DNA of 64,000 nt, taken from Sphingosinicella sp041916975 (lineage in GTDB: Bacteria; Pseudomonadota; Alphaproteobacteria; Sphingomonadales; Sphingomonadaceae). Shown here in pieces: positions 44,435 through 52,789 of this stretch. The first letter of the stretch is position 1; each line of letters opens with the position of its first letter. The translations under genes and the position numbers were made by a program. Below the pieces are notes generated by a model. It saw nothing but the letters and a program-made list of their open reading frames with translations. It was not told where the DNA came from and ran no database searches. The stretch lies in contig NZ_JAYRYK010000001.1 in the NCBI RefSeq assembly GCF_041916975.1, forward strand, positions 3,348,001-3,412,000, read 5' to 3'.

Positions 44435-46222
44435 CTATTTGAATGCGCTCGGCCACATTCCCCGACCAAACAGATTTCGCGGGTCGATGGCACGCTCAGG
44501 TGGCGGAAATCCGTATAGCCTTCTCTGTACTGCCCAATCGGTCGGTACGTTGGAATTTAACAGCACTTTCCTGTTCAGCGCTGGCGGTTGCGTGCCATCG
44601 AAGACCGCGGTGATTATGTCCGGAGCCAAGTAATTGAGCCGTACCAATCGTGCGAATTGGGCGGTGCGGCATCCTTGGATCTTGGCGAGCGCTTCAAGGT
44701 CGAGCTCCCGGTTCTCTTCCACGAGCCTCTGTGCCTTCCGAGCGCTGCGAATGAGGTCGACAAGCTTCCTATCAGGCGTACTCGTGCATGACACTTTGCG
44801 TGGATTGATGTGCAAAGATGGCCAGCGCTCCGCGGTGATGGCCTTCACGGAGACCACGTGCTCATAGCGCGCATCACTGCACGGCCAATCCGCCGGACGA
44901 CCTCGAAAGCTCATCTCACTGTTCCATTCGAGATAGCGGCGCACCTCCAGCATGCGAAACTCGATCGCGACCTGATCCTCGCCCAGCTCAATGCGATGCA
45001 CGATTGCCTGGAAGAGTTCCTTCAGATGCGGCTTTGGGGTCGCTACAAGACGGTCGGATGTGGCCACCCCTTTCTCGGCCAATCTATCCAGTTCTTCACC
45101 GAAGAGGCCCAGGCACCTCAGCGCCATTCTCAGCTTAATGCGGTCGCTCAGTAATTCGGCAACTGACGCCAGAACCACCGCATCTAACTCGTCGGCGTTC
45201 GAGCGATACTGCCGGAGAAATTGCTTCTGGGACCAGATCGCGTTGCTCGACACGTAAGTTTTGTAAGACTTGCCGCAATGCCAATTTAGATCAAGTCGCA
45301 TATGGCGGCCCAGATCGTCCCAGAGCAGACCTGCGAGGAAGTGATCAGTATCGCGATTATTGGGTTTGCGCTTCTTGCGCTCCTGGCAAATCTGCTGCGC
45401 CTCATCCCATATCTCCCGCGCGATCAGTGGTTCGTGTTTGCCAGGATAGGTTCGATCATGCCCACGGATCTCGCCGACATACATGGGATTTTGGACGATG
45501 CCATAGACCGTGCTCGGCGAAATCGGGGTTCCACCGCGCGGCTGCCCGCGCGGTGAATATTTTACCGAGCTGCACAGCCCTCGCTCGCGCACCGTCGTCA
45601 TTACCTGCGTGTAACGTTTCGTTCGCAGAAACTCGTCGAAAATAAACTTTACGATCTCGGCCTCAGAATTGTCGATCTTGAGACCGTCGGGTGTAGCGAT
45701 ATAGCCGAATGGCGGTAGGCCGCCGTGCATCTTTCCATGCCTCTTTCGTGTTCGAATGCTGTCGCGCACCCGCTCGGCGATCAATTCTCGCTCGAACTGC
45801 GAGAAGGTAAGCAAGACGTTGAGGATCATCCGGCCCATGCTGTCGGACGTGTCGAACGCCTGCGAGATCGATACGAGTGCGATGTTGCGGCGATCGAAGA
45901 TCTCGATCAGCCTGACAAAATCGGCGAGGCTTCGCGTTAGCCGGTCGATCTTATAGACTACGACCATGTCGATCTCTCCAGCCTCGATATCCTGCATGAG
46001 CCTAGCGAGCGCCGGACGTTCCAGTCCGCTGCCCGAATGGCCGCCATCGTCATAACGATAGGGCAGTTCGACCCAGCCCTTGTATTGCTGGCTCTTGATA
46101 TAGGCGCTGCTGATCTCGCGCTGCGTGACGAGCGAGTTCACATCATGCTCAAGACGCTTGTTCGTACTCTTGCGGGTGTAGATTGCGCACCGTCTGGCTG
46201 GTGCAATCGGTTCCATGGTCAT
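44435..46222 (-). CDS. Large serine recombinase
   Basis: A 595-residue recombinase. The resolvase domain occupies residues 10-150 with catalytic Ser19 in AIYTRKSTN and KIDRLTRSL, SFERELIAER-type helix near 140 (here FSQFERELIAERVRD). A recombinase domain follows with LPPFGYIATPDGL. The usual cysteine zinc ribbon near residue 300 is absent; that region reads LLWDDLGRHMRLDLNWHCGK. It could move the defence block or the whole element. No tyrosine integrase was found in the window. Confidence 0.92.
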   Translation of the reverse strand: MTMEPIAPARRCAIYTRKSTNKRLEHDVNSLVTQREISSAYIKSQQYKGWVELPYRYDDGGHSGSGLERPALARLMQDIEAGEIDMVVVYKIDRLTRSLADFVRLIEIFDRRNIALVSISQAFDTSDSMGRMILNVLLTFSQFERELIAERVRDSIRTRKRHGKMHGGLPPFGYIATPDGLKIDNSEAEIVKFIFDEFLRTKRYTQVMTTVRERGLCSSVKYSPRGQPRGGTPISPSTVYGIVQNPMYVGEIRGHDRTYPGKHEPLIAREIWDEAQQICQERKKRKPNNRDTDHFLAGLLWDDLGRHMRLDLNWHCGKSYKTYVSSNAIWSQKQFLRQYRSNADELDAVVLASVAELLSDRIKLRMALRCLGLFGEELDRLAEKGVATSDRLVATPKPHLKELFQAIVHRIELGEDQVAIEFRMLEVRRYLEWNSEMSFRGRPADWPCSDARYEHVVSVKAITAERWPSLHINPRKVSCTSTPDRKLVDLIRSARKAQRLVEENRELDLEALAKIQGCRTAQFARLVRLNYLAPDIITAVFDGTQPPALNRKVLLNSNVPTDWAVQRRLYGFPPPERAIDPRNLFGRGMWPSAFK

Positions 46223-46692
46223 AAAGCGACTCCAAGGTGGAACGCGAATATCAATCCTCCGCGATCTATCGGATACCGGCCAGCGCCAGAAGCGCCCGTG
46301 ACTGCGCCAACTCGCAAGGCTTCATGGCCTTCGGCAGGTCGAAACAATTTTCCTGCAGCAAGCTATTTTGCTTTTCGCGGTCGGGAAGAAAATGGATATG
46401 AATTTAATCGATCCGGCGCTCCTAAGCGCCAAAGCAGCACTCGCTACCGCTATCGGTTACCTAGTTTGGTCGTGGTGGAGAAATCCAGACAACGAGTAGA
46501 GGAGTGTCCGCTTTGATCTGTGAGCACGCCAAGAGCGAACAGCCTTTTACCGCACGGGAACGGCCAAAGTTCACAGTGTGACTTAAGACCGGTTTCGGAG
46601 GGGTAAGCCGAGCCGTCGAATGTCTCCTATGTCGGCGGCAGCCGGCATGAGTGAGCGAATGCGCGCCAATGGCCAATGTCCATGTGCACTGT
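46223..46692. other. Intergenic region upstream of the recombinase
   Basis: About 470 bases that hold the recombinase promoter region, one short coding candidate (46392-46499) and otherwise nothing recognised. A recombinase attachment site could lie here but no repeat pair was found. Confidence 0.4.
46392..46499 (+). CDS. Candidate 35-residue membrane peptide
   Basis: A short frame with GGGAAG five bases before the ATG. The peptide has a hydrophobic middle (LLSAKAALATAIGYLVWSWW) and a polar end (RNPDNE). It resembles small membrane peptides, but short frames arise by chance and no family was recognised. Confidence 0.35.
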   Translation: MDMNLIDPALLSAKAALATAIGYLVWSWWRNPDNE

Positions 46693-47337
46693 CTAGGCGT
46701 GCGGCATGGGAGGTATTCGCCTGATCCAGGGTTCGGCGGTCCGCTCCACTTCGGTAAGCTCGGCCGGAAAGCACCGATCCTGAAATGCCTGTACGTCGTC
46801 GAGCGACCCGTGAAGCCAGCGCTCCCACTCATCGGGTAGCAAGAGAACCGGCATCCGATGATGCACGGGTTCGACGACTGCGTTGCAGTCGGTCATCAGC
46901 CCCGAATAGACCGCGCCCCATTCGTCGCTGTCCTTCCATAGGCCCGCCCACGCGAACACGGACTGACCCTTAACCCGAAACCACGTCCGCGTCTTGGCGC
47001 CTTGCTCGCCCTCCGCCTCGGCGAAGCCGGTTAGCGGGATCAGGCAGCGGTGTTCGGGACGCGGGGCGATATGGCGCCACATGAAGCTCGACAGGTCGGC
47101 GATGTTGTTCACGGGCTTGGGCTTGATCGGCAGGCCGGTTTTCTTGCTCTTTTGCGGGAGTGGGAAGCCCCATGTCATGGCCTGCACGACGCGCGCGCCG
47201 TCGGCCTCACGCACGACCATGCCGGGCGCGCCGGGATACACGTCGCCCTGCGCGGCATTGAAGGCGGTCGGCATCCGGGCCTTGAACGCGTCGGCTATGT
47301 CAGCGGCGCTCACGTTGACGGTGTAGAGGTTGCACAT
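46693..47337 (-). CDS. SOS response-associated peptidase (SRAP / YedK-like)
   Basis: A 214-residue SRAP protein that would cross-link to abasic sites in single-stranded DNA. Catalytic Cys2 (MCNLYTV), Asn in KPVNNIADL, Glu in LTGFAEAEG and His in EPVHHRMPVLL are all present. The frame extends to 47655, but only the ATG at 47337 places Cys at position 2, which the chemistry needs. Divergent from the excalibur gene. Confidence 0.9.
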   Translation of the reverse strand: MCNLYTVNVSAADIADAFKARMPTAFNAAQGDVYPGAPGMVVREADGARVVQAMTWGFPLPQKSKKTGLPIKPKPVNNIADLSSFMWRHIAPRPEHRCLIPLTGFAEAEGEQGAKTRTWFRVKGQSVFAWAGLWKDSDEWGAVYSGLMTDCNAVVEPVHHRMPVLLLPDEWERWLHGSLDDVQAFQDRCFPAELTEVERTAEPWIRRIPPMPHA

Positions 47338-47397
47338 TGGGCGAAGGTAACATGCGAGGTGTCGCGCGCAATGCGTGCGCCTTCCGGTCCGGCTGGA

Positions 47398-47415
47398 AAC
47401 GTCCGGTTTACCGCT
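47398..47415 (+). promoter_or_regulatory. Conserved element upstream of excalibur gene, copy 1
   Basis: AACGTCCGGTTTACCGCT occurs 18 bases before the ATG at 47434 and again, identically, at 58792-58809 before the paralogue at 58829. It contains the palindrome CGGTTTACCG. A shared operator or promoter part is likely. Confidence 0.6.
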
Positions 47416-47433
47416 CGGCGGTATCATTGCAGC

Positions 47434-47823
47434 ATGGGCCACCGCAGACGCTCCCGCTCCAGTTTCGTCGCGCTTGGCGATTTCTCCCGCTCGAAACGGC
47501 GGGCAGACACGCGAGACCCGGTCGTCAAGGTGCTCGGTATCGCCGGCGCGGTTGGCGTAGCGCTGGGGGTGCTTATCGGGCTCCATGAAAGCGGGGGCCT
47601 TGCGAAAGCAGCCACGTTTGTGGGCGTGGTGACAAAGGAGGTTGCGGTCTCGCAAGGCATCATGCGCGCGAACACGCCGCAGCCCGGCGCCTACTATCGC
47701 TACTGCGCGGACGCACGAGCGGCAGGCGTGGCGCCTCTTTATGCCGGGGAGCCCGGCTATCGGCCCGAACTTGACCGCGACGGGGACGGCGTGGCGTGCG
47801 AGCCTTACCGGGGACGCCGATAG
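47434..47823 (+). CDS. Excalibur-domain membrane protein
   Basis: A 129-residue protein with a basic N-terminus, one membrane helix at about residues 32-50, and a C-terminal excalibur calcium-binding-type domain (YYRYCADARAAG, then LDRDGDGVACEPYRG). The domain should face the periplasm. The paralogue at 58829 is nearly identical over the C-terminal half. A longer upstream frame overlaps the SRAP gene and is rejected. Confidence 0.82.
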   Translation: MGHRRRSRSSFVALGDFSRSKRRADTRDPVVKVLGIAGAVGVALGVLIGLHESGGLAKAATFVGVVTKEVAVSQGIMRANTPQPGAYYRYCADARAAGVAPLYAGEPGYRPELDRDGDGVACEPYRGRR

Positions 47824-47824
47824 A

Positions 47825-48145
47825 ATGCCGGTCTGGTACTACGCGACGGCTCTATTCCTGCTCCTTCTGGTGGGCATCCTCGCCTATGCCGCACTCGCGA
47901 AGGTCCGCGCGGGCCAATACACTCGGACAAGCGTTTCCGGCCGATCCCCGCCGCACTTTCCCACCCCTGCCGCTGCCGTCCTCAAGATGATAACGCCGGT
48001 CCTCCTTGCCATTGTCGTCGCGGTCGCGACGGGGAACCTCGGCGGGGCGGCATTAGCCGTTGCGGTCGTGTGCGCGCTCGCCTTCGCTGTTCTCGTGTAT
48101 TTCGCGGCGAGCAAGCGGAACCCGCGCCAAGCCTCATCGGAGTAA
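47825..48145 (+). CDS. Small membrane protein
   Basis: A 106-residue protein with hydrophobic stretches at about residues 5-24, 52-70 and 75-95 (VLLAIVVAVATGNLGGAALA). No family recognised. It begins one base after the excalibur stop, so the two are probably co-expressed. The end overlaps the convergent SRAP-like gene by 12 bases. Confidence 0.6.
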   Translation: MPVWYYATALFLLLLVGILAYAALAKVRAGQYTRTSVSGRSPPHFPTPAAAVLKMITPVLLAIVVAVATGNLGGAALAVAVVCALAFAVLVYFAASKRNPRQASSE

Positions 48146-48673
48146 AGGCTTCACCGCAGCGCCGCCCTTCGCCGGGTCAGTGATCTCGAAACTGCCCTTC
48201 GGAAACGGCCGCAGAAGCTCCGCCACGGGCCTTTGCTGCGTCAGCCAGTCCTGCCAGTCGTCGGGACGCACGACGGCCATGTGGCGGTCCTTGTAGGGCG
48301 CAATGTCGGGGTTCGCTTCTACGGTGAGCGCCGCGAACGCCTCGGGCCATCCGTCCTCCGCCGGGCGCCATACACCTGCAAAGCAGAAGAACGGCTCGTC
48401 GGTGATGAGCTTCGCTGTGTAGCGTTTCCTGCGCGATCCCTTGCCCGCTTCGATTGTGAAATCCGATGCGATGATAAGGCACGGATTCGTGATCGCGCGG
48501 CCTTCCGAGCGCAGTAGGTGGACGGGGTTCCCGTACATCTCGGCAGGTTTCAGGCCCCACTTGCAGCGCAGCTGCATCGCCGTGCCGTTCCGCCAGAGGA
48601 CAATTTGCGCGCTCTTGCCGGGTCCGTCGCGCCAGCTTTCAGCAGGTGCCCGTGTGCGGGCCTGTGCCATCAT
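48134..48673 (-). CDS. SRAP-like protein lacking the catalytic cysteine
   Basis: A 179-residue relative of SRAP/YedK. Family blocks are NPCLIIASDFTIEA, FFCFAGVWRP, and LTVEANPDIAPYKDRHMAVV followed by a WQDWL helix. The N-terminus starts MMAQARTRAP and there is no Cys2, so abasic-site cross-linking by the standard mechanism is not possible. AAGGAG precedes the start. It lies 12 bases after the zinc-ribbon gene. It may be a regulator or a different enzyme. Confidence 0.75.
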   Translation of the reverse strand: MMAQARTRAPAESWRDGPGKSAQIVLWRNGTAMQLRCKWGLKPAEMYGNPVHLLRSEGRAITNPCLIIASDFTIEAGKGSRRKRYTAKLITDEPFFCFAGVWRPAEDGWPEAFAALTVEANPDIAPYKDRHMAVVRPDDWQDWLTQQRPVAELLRPFPKGSFEITDPAKGGAAVKPLLR

Positions 48674-48685
48674 GTCGGGTCTCCT

Positions 48686-48991
48686 TCAGCGCCGCCGCCG
48701 TAGCTCCTTCTTCCACTCGATCTCGCTCGGCATCGGCAAGGTCTCATCGGTCGGCTGTTCGTGTACGAGGTCCAGCGTCGGCCGCCGCGCGCCGCAGGCC
48801 GTGCAGCGGCACTTCTCGCGAACGTCGGGCAGCCAGTCGGGACGGCCGCGCCTGTGGAAGTGATACCAGAGGGCGTGAGGGTCGAAGATGCGCTGATGAC
48901 GGCAGCGGGTGCAGGTGAGCTTGACGGCGTAGTGCCGGACAGCCGCGTCGAACAGGTCGCGGACGGGGTTCGCAAGATCGCGGGGCGGCAT
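48686..48991 (-). CDS. Small zinc-ribbon protein
   Basis: A 101-residue protein with two Cys pairs, CTRCRHQR at about residue 27 and CRCTACGARRP at about 61, forming a likely zinc ribbon. The C-terminus is basic. Function unknown. It precedes the degenerate SRAP gene and is probably in the same transcript. Confidence 0.7.
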   Translation of the reverse strand: MPPRDLANPVRDLFDAAVRHYAVKLTCTRCRHQRIFDPHALWYHFHRRGRPDWLPDVREKCRCTACGARRPTLDLVHEQPTDETLPMPSEIEWKKELRRRR

Positions 48992-49106
48992 GTCACGCGC
49001 ACGGGTCCGGTTCCGTCACGCCGAACTTGCCGGGATTTTTACCGTGCGGTGAGGCGTCCACCATGTCGGCCGCAATGACAATCGTTCCGCTGTTGTCGAT
49101 CATGTC

Positions 49107-49250
49107 TCAGATACGCTCGGCAAGCGCGGCCGCGCCTTCGTCGGACTCGTGCGGCAGCTTGGATTTGTATTTCCGCACATCGACCTTCGAAGCCGTTTTC
49201 AGGCTCACGCTAATCGACGTTTTCAATTCGTCTCTGCCGATTCGTCTCAT
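49107..49250 (-). CDS. Short hypothetical protein
   Basis: A 47-residue frame MRRIGRDELKTSISVSLKTA..., Lys- and Ser-rich. There is no strong ribosome site and no recognised family. The open frame extends to 49322. Confidence 0.3.
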   Translation of the reverse strand: MRRIGRDELKTSISVSLKTASKVDVRKYKSKLPHESDEGAAALAERI

Positions 49251-49371
49251 GCGGCGATTATGAGAACGAAACGGGAACAATGGCAAGAGGCCCCACGGTC
49301 CGCTGCGATTTTCCCCTTGCATCTAGGAACGGTACCGAAATGATGTAATATGAAGTCAGGGGGAGTTGCAT

Positions 49372-49569
49372 ATGCTTAGTAGAACTCCGCGAAGGGAGAG
49401 CATCCCTCGCTGCCGCGTGCATAAAATTGCGCCAGACCTGATTGTTGAGGATGGTACTGGCGCGATAATACGCTGTCCGCATGGCTGTGACCGGGCGGAG
49501 GCAGCCGATTTTGTTCGTGCGCTCGAAGAGTGGAAGAACCGAAACTCGCGGTTCCTTGGCCTGTTTTAG
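49372..49569 (+). CDS. Short hypothetical protein
   Basis: A 65-residue protein with CRVHKIAPDLIVEDGTG and IIRCPHGCDRAEAADFVRALEEW. Three Cys and one His could bind a metal. AGGGGGAG seven bases before the ATG supports translation. Its end overlaps the convergent ATP-grasp gene by four bases. Confidence 0.55.
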   Translation: MLSRTPRRESIPRCRVHKIAPDLIVEDGTGAIIRCPHGCDRAEAADFVRALEEWKNRNSRFLGLF

Positions 49570-50654
49570 ATGCGCCCGCTTGGATAAAGCTTCAGGAGCC
49601 TCGGCGTGGCAAGTCCGCGTTCGGCCGTGACCTGCGCGAGAATGAAATCCCCAAAGGGATTGTCCTCGATGATCATCGGCCCTTGATCGGTGAAAGCGAC
49701 GTCCCAGTTGTGGATCTTGAGGCCAGGGGCGTGTTTGCTCGCACGCAGGACAAGCGCGAGCGCATCGGACCAACCGGGCAACTGAAAGCCGGCGAACGGT
49801 GCTCCGGTGTCCGGGTGTGTTTCGATCGGGCGCCACTTAAGGCCGATACCTGCCAGAACATCCCGTATCACGCCCGTATCGGGGTCAAGGCGGGCGAGCA
49901 TGTTGCCCGATGCGCCGCCCCGGAAGTTGTCGACCATGCTGCTCCCGGCGGGAAGGCGAAGTCCGACGCGGAACACTTCGGGCGTGTCGGTATCGTTCAG
50001 CACCACGAAGCGCGCCGTCGCGAGGCGCGGCCCGATCAGCGCAGCAATCGCCGGATGCGGGCGCATGACGTTCTGAAACACAAGGGTCGGGGCGCTTTCC
50101 AGACCGTGCTGCGCCGCGAATTGCTCGACTGCCACGCGCACATTGTCGCCGAACACGATCTCGTCGGCCTCGCGGTCGAGCGCCTTGGCGAGCTTGTTTC
50201 CATAGCCGCGGTAGCTGACGGACGGCTTCGAGAAGAAGGGATAGGGCGCTTCATCGCGCAGCCACGAGGCCAGCGCAGCGGGAGATCGCAGCGCCTTCAC
50301 GCCCGGCACGTCGAAGGCCGGGTTTGTTGCGGCCAGAATCTCCGGGGTCAGAATATCATGAGCGCGGAAGAAGGTGAGTGCCCGCAGCTTGTCGGCGAAC
50401 AGGCTAGACGATTCCGGCTCCTGCACGCTGTAGAAGCGCGGCTTGATCCATGAGCCGACGAACTCCGCCTTGCGGTCCCAGCCGAGCTTGGGATCGAACA
50501 GCCGCAGGTCGTAATAGACGTCGGCAAGGACACCGTGCCCGTGCAGCCTGAGCCGCGCGATGTCGATAAGCTGTCCAAGTAACGACCGCTCGGTTTGCCG
50601 CCTGGCTTCAAGCGCGCATCGCAAAAGCTGCCCGATCGGCATCCCGAAGTGCAT
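49566..50654 (-). CDS. Sugar-transfer-associated ATP-grasp protein
   Basis: A 362-residue ATP-grasp protein resembling the ATPgrasp_ST family. FSKPSVSYRGYGNKLAKA is in the N-terminal lobe; FRGGASGNMLARLDPDTGVI, HPDTGAPFAGFQLPGW and IHNWDVAFTDQGPMIIEDN follow in the ATP and Mg site region. The substrate is unknown. ATG at 50654 has GGGGA upstream; GTG 50678 is the longer option. It stands alone and may be a cargo gene. Confidence 0.8.
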   Translation of the reverse strand: MHFGMPIGQLLRCALEARRQTERSLLGQLIDIARLRLHGHGVLADVYYDLRLFDPKLGWDRKAEFVGSWIKPRFYSVQEPESSSLFADKLRALTFFRAHDILTPEILAATNPAFDVPGVKALRSPAALASWLRDEAPYPFFSKPSVSYRGYGNKLAKALDREADEIVFGDNVRVAVEQFAAQHGLESAPTLVFQNVMRPHPAIAALIGPRLATARFVVLNDTDTPEVFRVGLRLPAGSSMVDNFRGGASGNMLARLDPDTGVIRDVLAGIGLKWRPIETHPDTGAPFAGFQLPGWSDALALVLRASKHAPGLKIHNWDVAFTDQGPMIIEDNPFGDFILAQVTAERGLATPRLLKLYPSGRI

Positions 50655-50834
50655 AAGGTCCCCACCTGTTCCCGCCACAATAGCAAGGCGAGGCGGTTAC
50701 TGTCGCACGAAATCATTAGCGAACCGTCACAACTGTACAGCGGCTCTTGAAGCGATCGAAACACGATCCAAAATAAGCGGGGCCGAGCCGTTCAGGTCGG
50801 CGCGAACATAGTCAACTTTTGCATGGAGTAGGCG

Positions 50835-51017
50835 ATGTCCAACCATCTCTTGAACTATCTGCGGCGCGAACATGCACGCCTCGAAGGTGAACTCGCGAGG
50901 GAGGCGGCACGGCCGCTCCCCGATCAGGTCCTTCTGGCCCGGCTGAAGAAGCTGAAGCTGGCCGTGAAGGACCAGATGGCAGAGGCGGAGAGAGAAAGCC
51001 GTCAGGTCGCGGCCTGA
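50835..51017 (+). CDS. YdcH-family (DUF465) protein
   Basis: A 60-residue helical protein: HLLNYLRREHARLEGELARE then LLARLKKLKLAVKDQM. This matches DUF465, a small coiled-coil family of unknown function. GGAG precedes the start. Confidence 0.8.
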   Translation: MSNHLLNYLRREHARLEGELAREAARPLPDQVLLARLKKLKLAVKDQMAEAERESRQVAA

Positions 51018-51134
51018 CCGGCACTGGCGGGGCCGACACGGCCCCGCCTTCCTTCACGTAAGGCCCATAGGGACGCACATGGCGGGCTTGGGGTCCTTAA
51101 TCTGACAGTCAGCTTGGCAGGGATAACGCGAAGT

Positions 51135-51344
51135 ATGACAGAGATAGCACCATTGAACGCGGGTCCGGCAGGACGCAGGCGGAAACTTAAAGGCGAAGCT
51201 AGGGAGCGGACGCTCGATCCCGATAGCGTCCGTGCCCAGTGGCTTGGAACGCGCCTCAAGGACCTCGCGCTGATCACATTGAGCGGCCTCGTGCTCTGCG
51301 CGTTTGCCGTGTGGTCCATAGGGCTGGTGAACGGCGCCTTGTAA
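51135..51344 (+). CDS. Small single-span membrane protein
   Basis: A 69-residue protein with a basic N-terminal half and one C-terminal membrane helix (LALITLSGLVLCAFAVWSIG). No family recognised. A terminator follows directly. Confidence 0.6.
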   Translation: MTEIAPLNAGPAGRRRKLKGEARERTLDPDSVRAQWLGTRLKDLALITLSGLVLCAFAVWSIGLVNGAL

Positions 51345-51349
51345 ACGAA

Positions 51350-51375
51350 AACGCCCGGCACTGGCGCCGGGCGTT
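51350..51375. terminator. Bidirectional-looking hairpin terminator
   Basis: AACGCCCGGC pairs perfectly with GCCGGGCGTT across a six-base loop, followed by ACGATTTT on the plus strand and flanked by AAAACG on the other side. It lies between convergent genes ending at 51344 and 51408. Confidence 0.75.
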
Positions 51376-51407
51376 ACGATTTTGTCCTGATCAGGTGGTG
51401 CAGGTCG

Positions 51408-51581
51408 TCACATGATCTTCCGGGCGGCGGTAAGTCCCAGAACAAGAAAAATGACGGCAATGATCAGCGCCGCGACGAACAAGACTTTGGCAATCCCCAT
51501 CGAGGCACCGGCGAGGCCGCCGAAACCCAGGGCGCCGAGCACCAATGCGGCGATGGCGAAAATAATGGCCCATTTGATCAA
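51408..51581 (-). CDS. DUF1328 (YtjA-type) membrane protein
   Basis: A 57-residue protein read from a TTG start: IKWAIIFAIAALVLGALGFG, then AGASMGIAKVLFVAALII and a final LTAARKIM. This is the UPF0391/DUF1328 family, small two-helix membrane proteins found in stress-response settings. GAGAGGAG lies about seven bases before the TTG. Confidence 0.8.
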   Translation of the reverse strand: MIKWAIIFAIAALVLGALGFGGLAGASMGIAKVLFVAALIIAVIFLVLGLTAARKIM

Positions 51582-51770
51582 CGCGCGCTCCTCTCGTTAA
51601 GGGATCTCTCCCGAAACAATGTCTCGAACGCCGAAGTGTTCCGTGCGCTGCATGGGTCACCGTTGTGCGGTGCTGCTGGTCCCGCCCAACGTTTCAAAGC
51701 CCGTATCGCTTGTCCGCGTCACCACGCGAGCGCGATCCGGCGGCGGAGAAGCCCGCATGGAGGGCAAGGT

Positions 51771-52079
51771 TCACCGACCGCGATACGGCTCGCACGCGAT
51801 GCCGTCGCCGTCCCTGTCGAGATGTGGCCCGTACCCCGGCTCGCCGATGCGGATCGGCGCGGCGCCCGCGGCGCGCGCCTCGCTGCAGTTCCGGTAGGCC
51901 CCGCCTGAGGCACCGAACAACCGGGACGGCGTTTCGGACCGTGGCGATGCGGATGCACGGTGACAATGATAGTCGCCGGTCTTTCGGTTGTTATGGCAGC
52001 CTTCAGCATTGAGGCCGCCCGGATGCGACAACGCCGGCATCGCGGCAAATGCCACGCACAAGATCGTCAGATACCGCAT
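51771..52079 (-). CDS. Exported excalibur / YHYH-type protein
   Basis: A 102-residue exported protein. A signal peptide ends at about residue 18 (FAAMPALSHPGG). The part after has LNAEGCHNNRKTGDYHCHRA and a C-terminal excalibur domain (YRNCSEARAAG, LDRDGDGIACEPYRG). It lacks the membrane anchor of the two other excalibur proteins. Likely periplasmic. The extended frame upstream is rejected. Confidence 0.85.
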   Translation of the reverse strand: MRYLTILCVAFAAMPALSHPGGLNAEGCHNNRKTGDYHCHRASASPRSETPSRLFGASGGAYRNCSEARAAGAAPIRIGEPGYGPHLDRDGDGIACEPYRGR

Positions 52080-52279
52080 GTCCGCTCCAAAGCCAGAGTT
52101 GCGCTGAATATGGCAGCGTCTGTACCAATTTGACGTTTCCTTGCGGTGTTGAACATGACTTGCGTGTTGGAAGACTGAAATGGCCTTGATCGAATGAATG
52201 CCCACGTGCAGTCCGGAACTTATATTGAACTCAATCCTCACGTCCCGTGGGGCCGAAGGGATGGAATGGGAGTCTGCGG

Positions 52280-52483
52280 ATGGTGCCGCCGCCGCTGAGC
52301 GACTGGGAGCTCTGGGCCGTTGCGCGGCGGTTCATGGAGGAGCACGGCGACATGGCGGCCGGCTATGCAAGCCTGAAGGCGGCCGAGCTTGATGCGCGGG
52401 ACGACGCACGCGGGCGGGATGTGTTCCTAGAGGTCGCTGCCCGGATCAATCGAATGGGTTCAGCCGAAGGGACGCGGCACTAG
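52280..52483 (+). CDS. Small DUF6961-like protein
   Basis: A 67-residue protein with LSDWELWAVARRFMEEHGD and an amphipathic second helix ending VAARINRM. It resembles DUF6961 proteins of sphingomonads, with unknown function. GGGAG lies eight bases before the ATG. Confidence 0.6.
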   Translation: MVPPPLSDWELWAVARRFMEEHGDMAAGYASLKAAELDARDDARGRDVFLEVAARINRMGSAEGTRH

Positions 52484-52486
52484 CGC

Positions 52487-52732
52487 CTAGTACCCGGCAT
52501 CCTCGATGCTCGCCGCGCGCGCGCGGATCGCGGCATTCGTGAACGTCCTGTGTGCGGGCGGCGCGAAACCGAGCTTGCGCGCGGCGAGCCAGAGCTCCAG
52601 TCGCCGCTCTTCCTGCACTTCATTTGCAATTGCGGAAAGTAGCGAGGCAACACCACGATCGTATTCGGCAGTCGAAAGGCTCGCGACGTCCGATCGGCCA
52701 AAGTGCTCGGCAATGATGGTATCTGCAACCAT
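52487..52732 (-). CDS. Hypothetical protein
   Basis: An 81-residue protein starting MVADTIIAEHFGRSD, with helical ERRLELWLAARKLGF and AIRARAASIEDAGY at the end. No family recognised. GGAGG five bases before the ATG supports this start rather than the longer frame. It converges with the DUF6961-like gene three bases apart. Confidence 0.55.
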   Translation of the reverse strand: MVADTIIAEHFGRSDVASLSTAEYDRGVASLLSAIANEVQEERRLELWLAARKLGFAPPAHRTFTNAAIRARAASIEDAGY

Positions 52733-52789
52733 CGGGCCTCCGCGAGACTTCAATCTCTTATTTTACGCTCCGAGTATATGAACAGCAAG

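Noticed and set aside
47050..47433. Upstream extension of the excalibur gene
   Set aside because: It is antisense to the SRAP gene, and the paralogue at 58829 starts at the matching Met.
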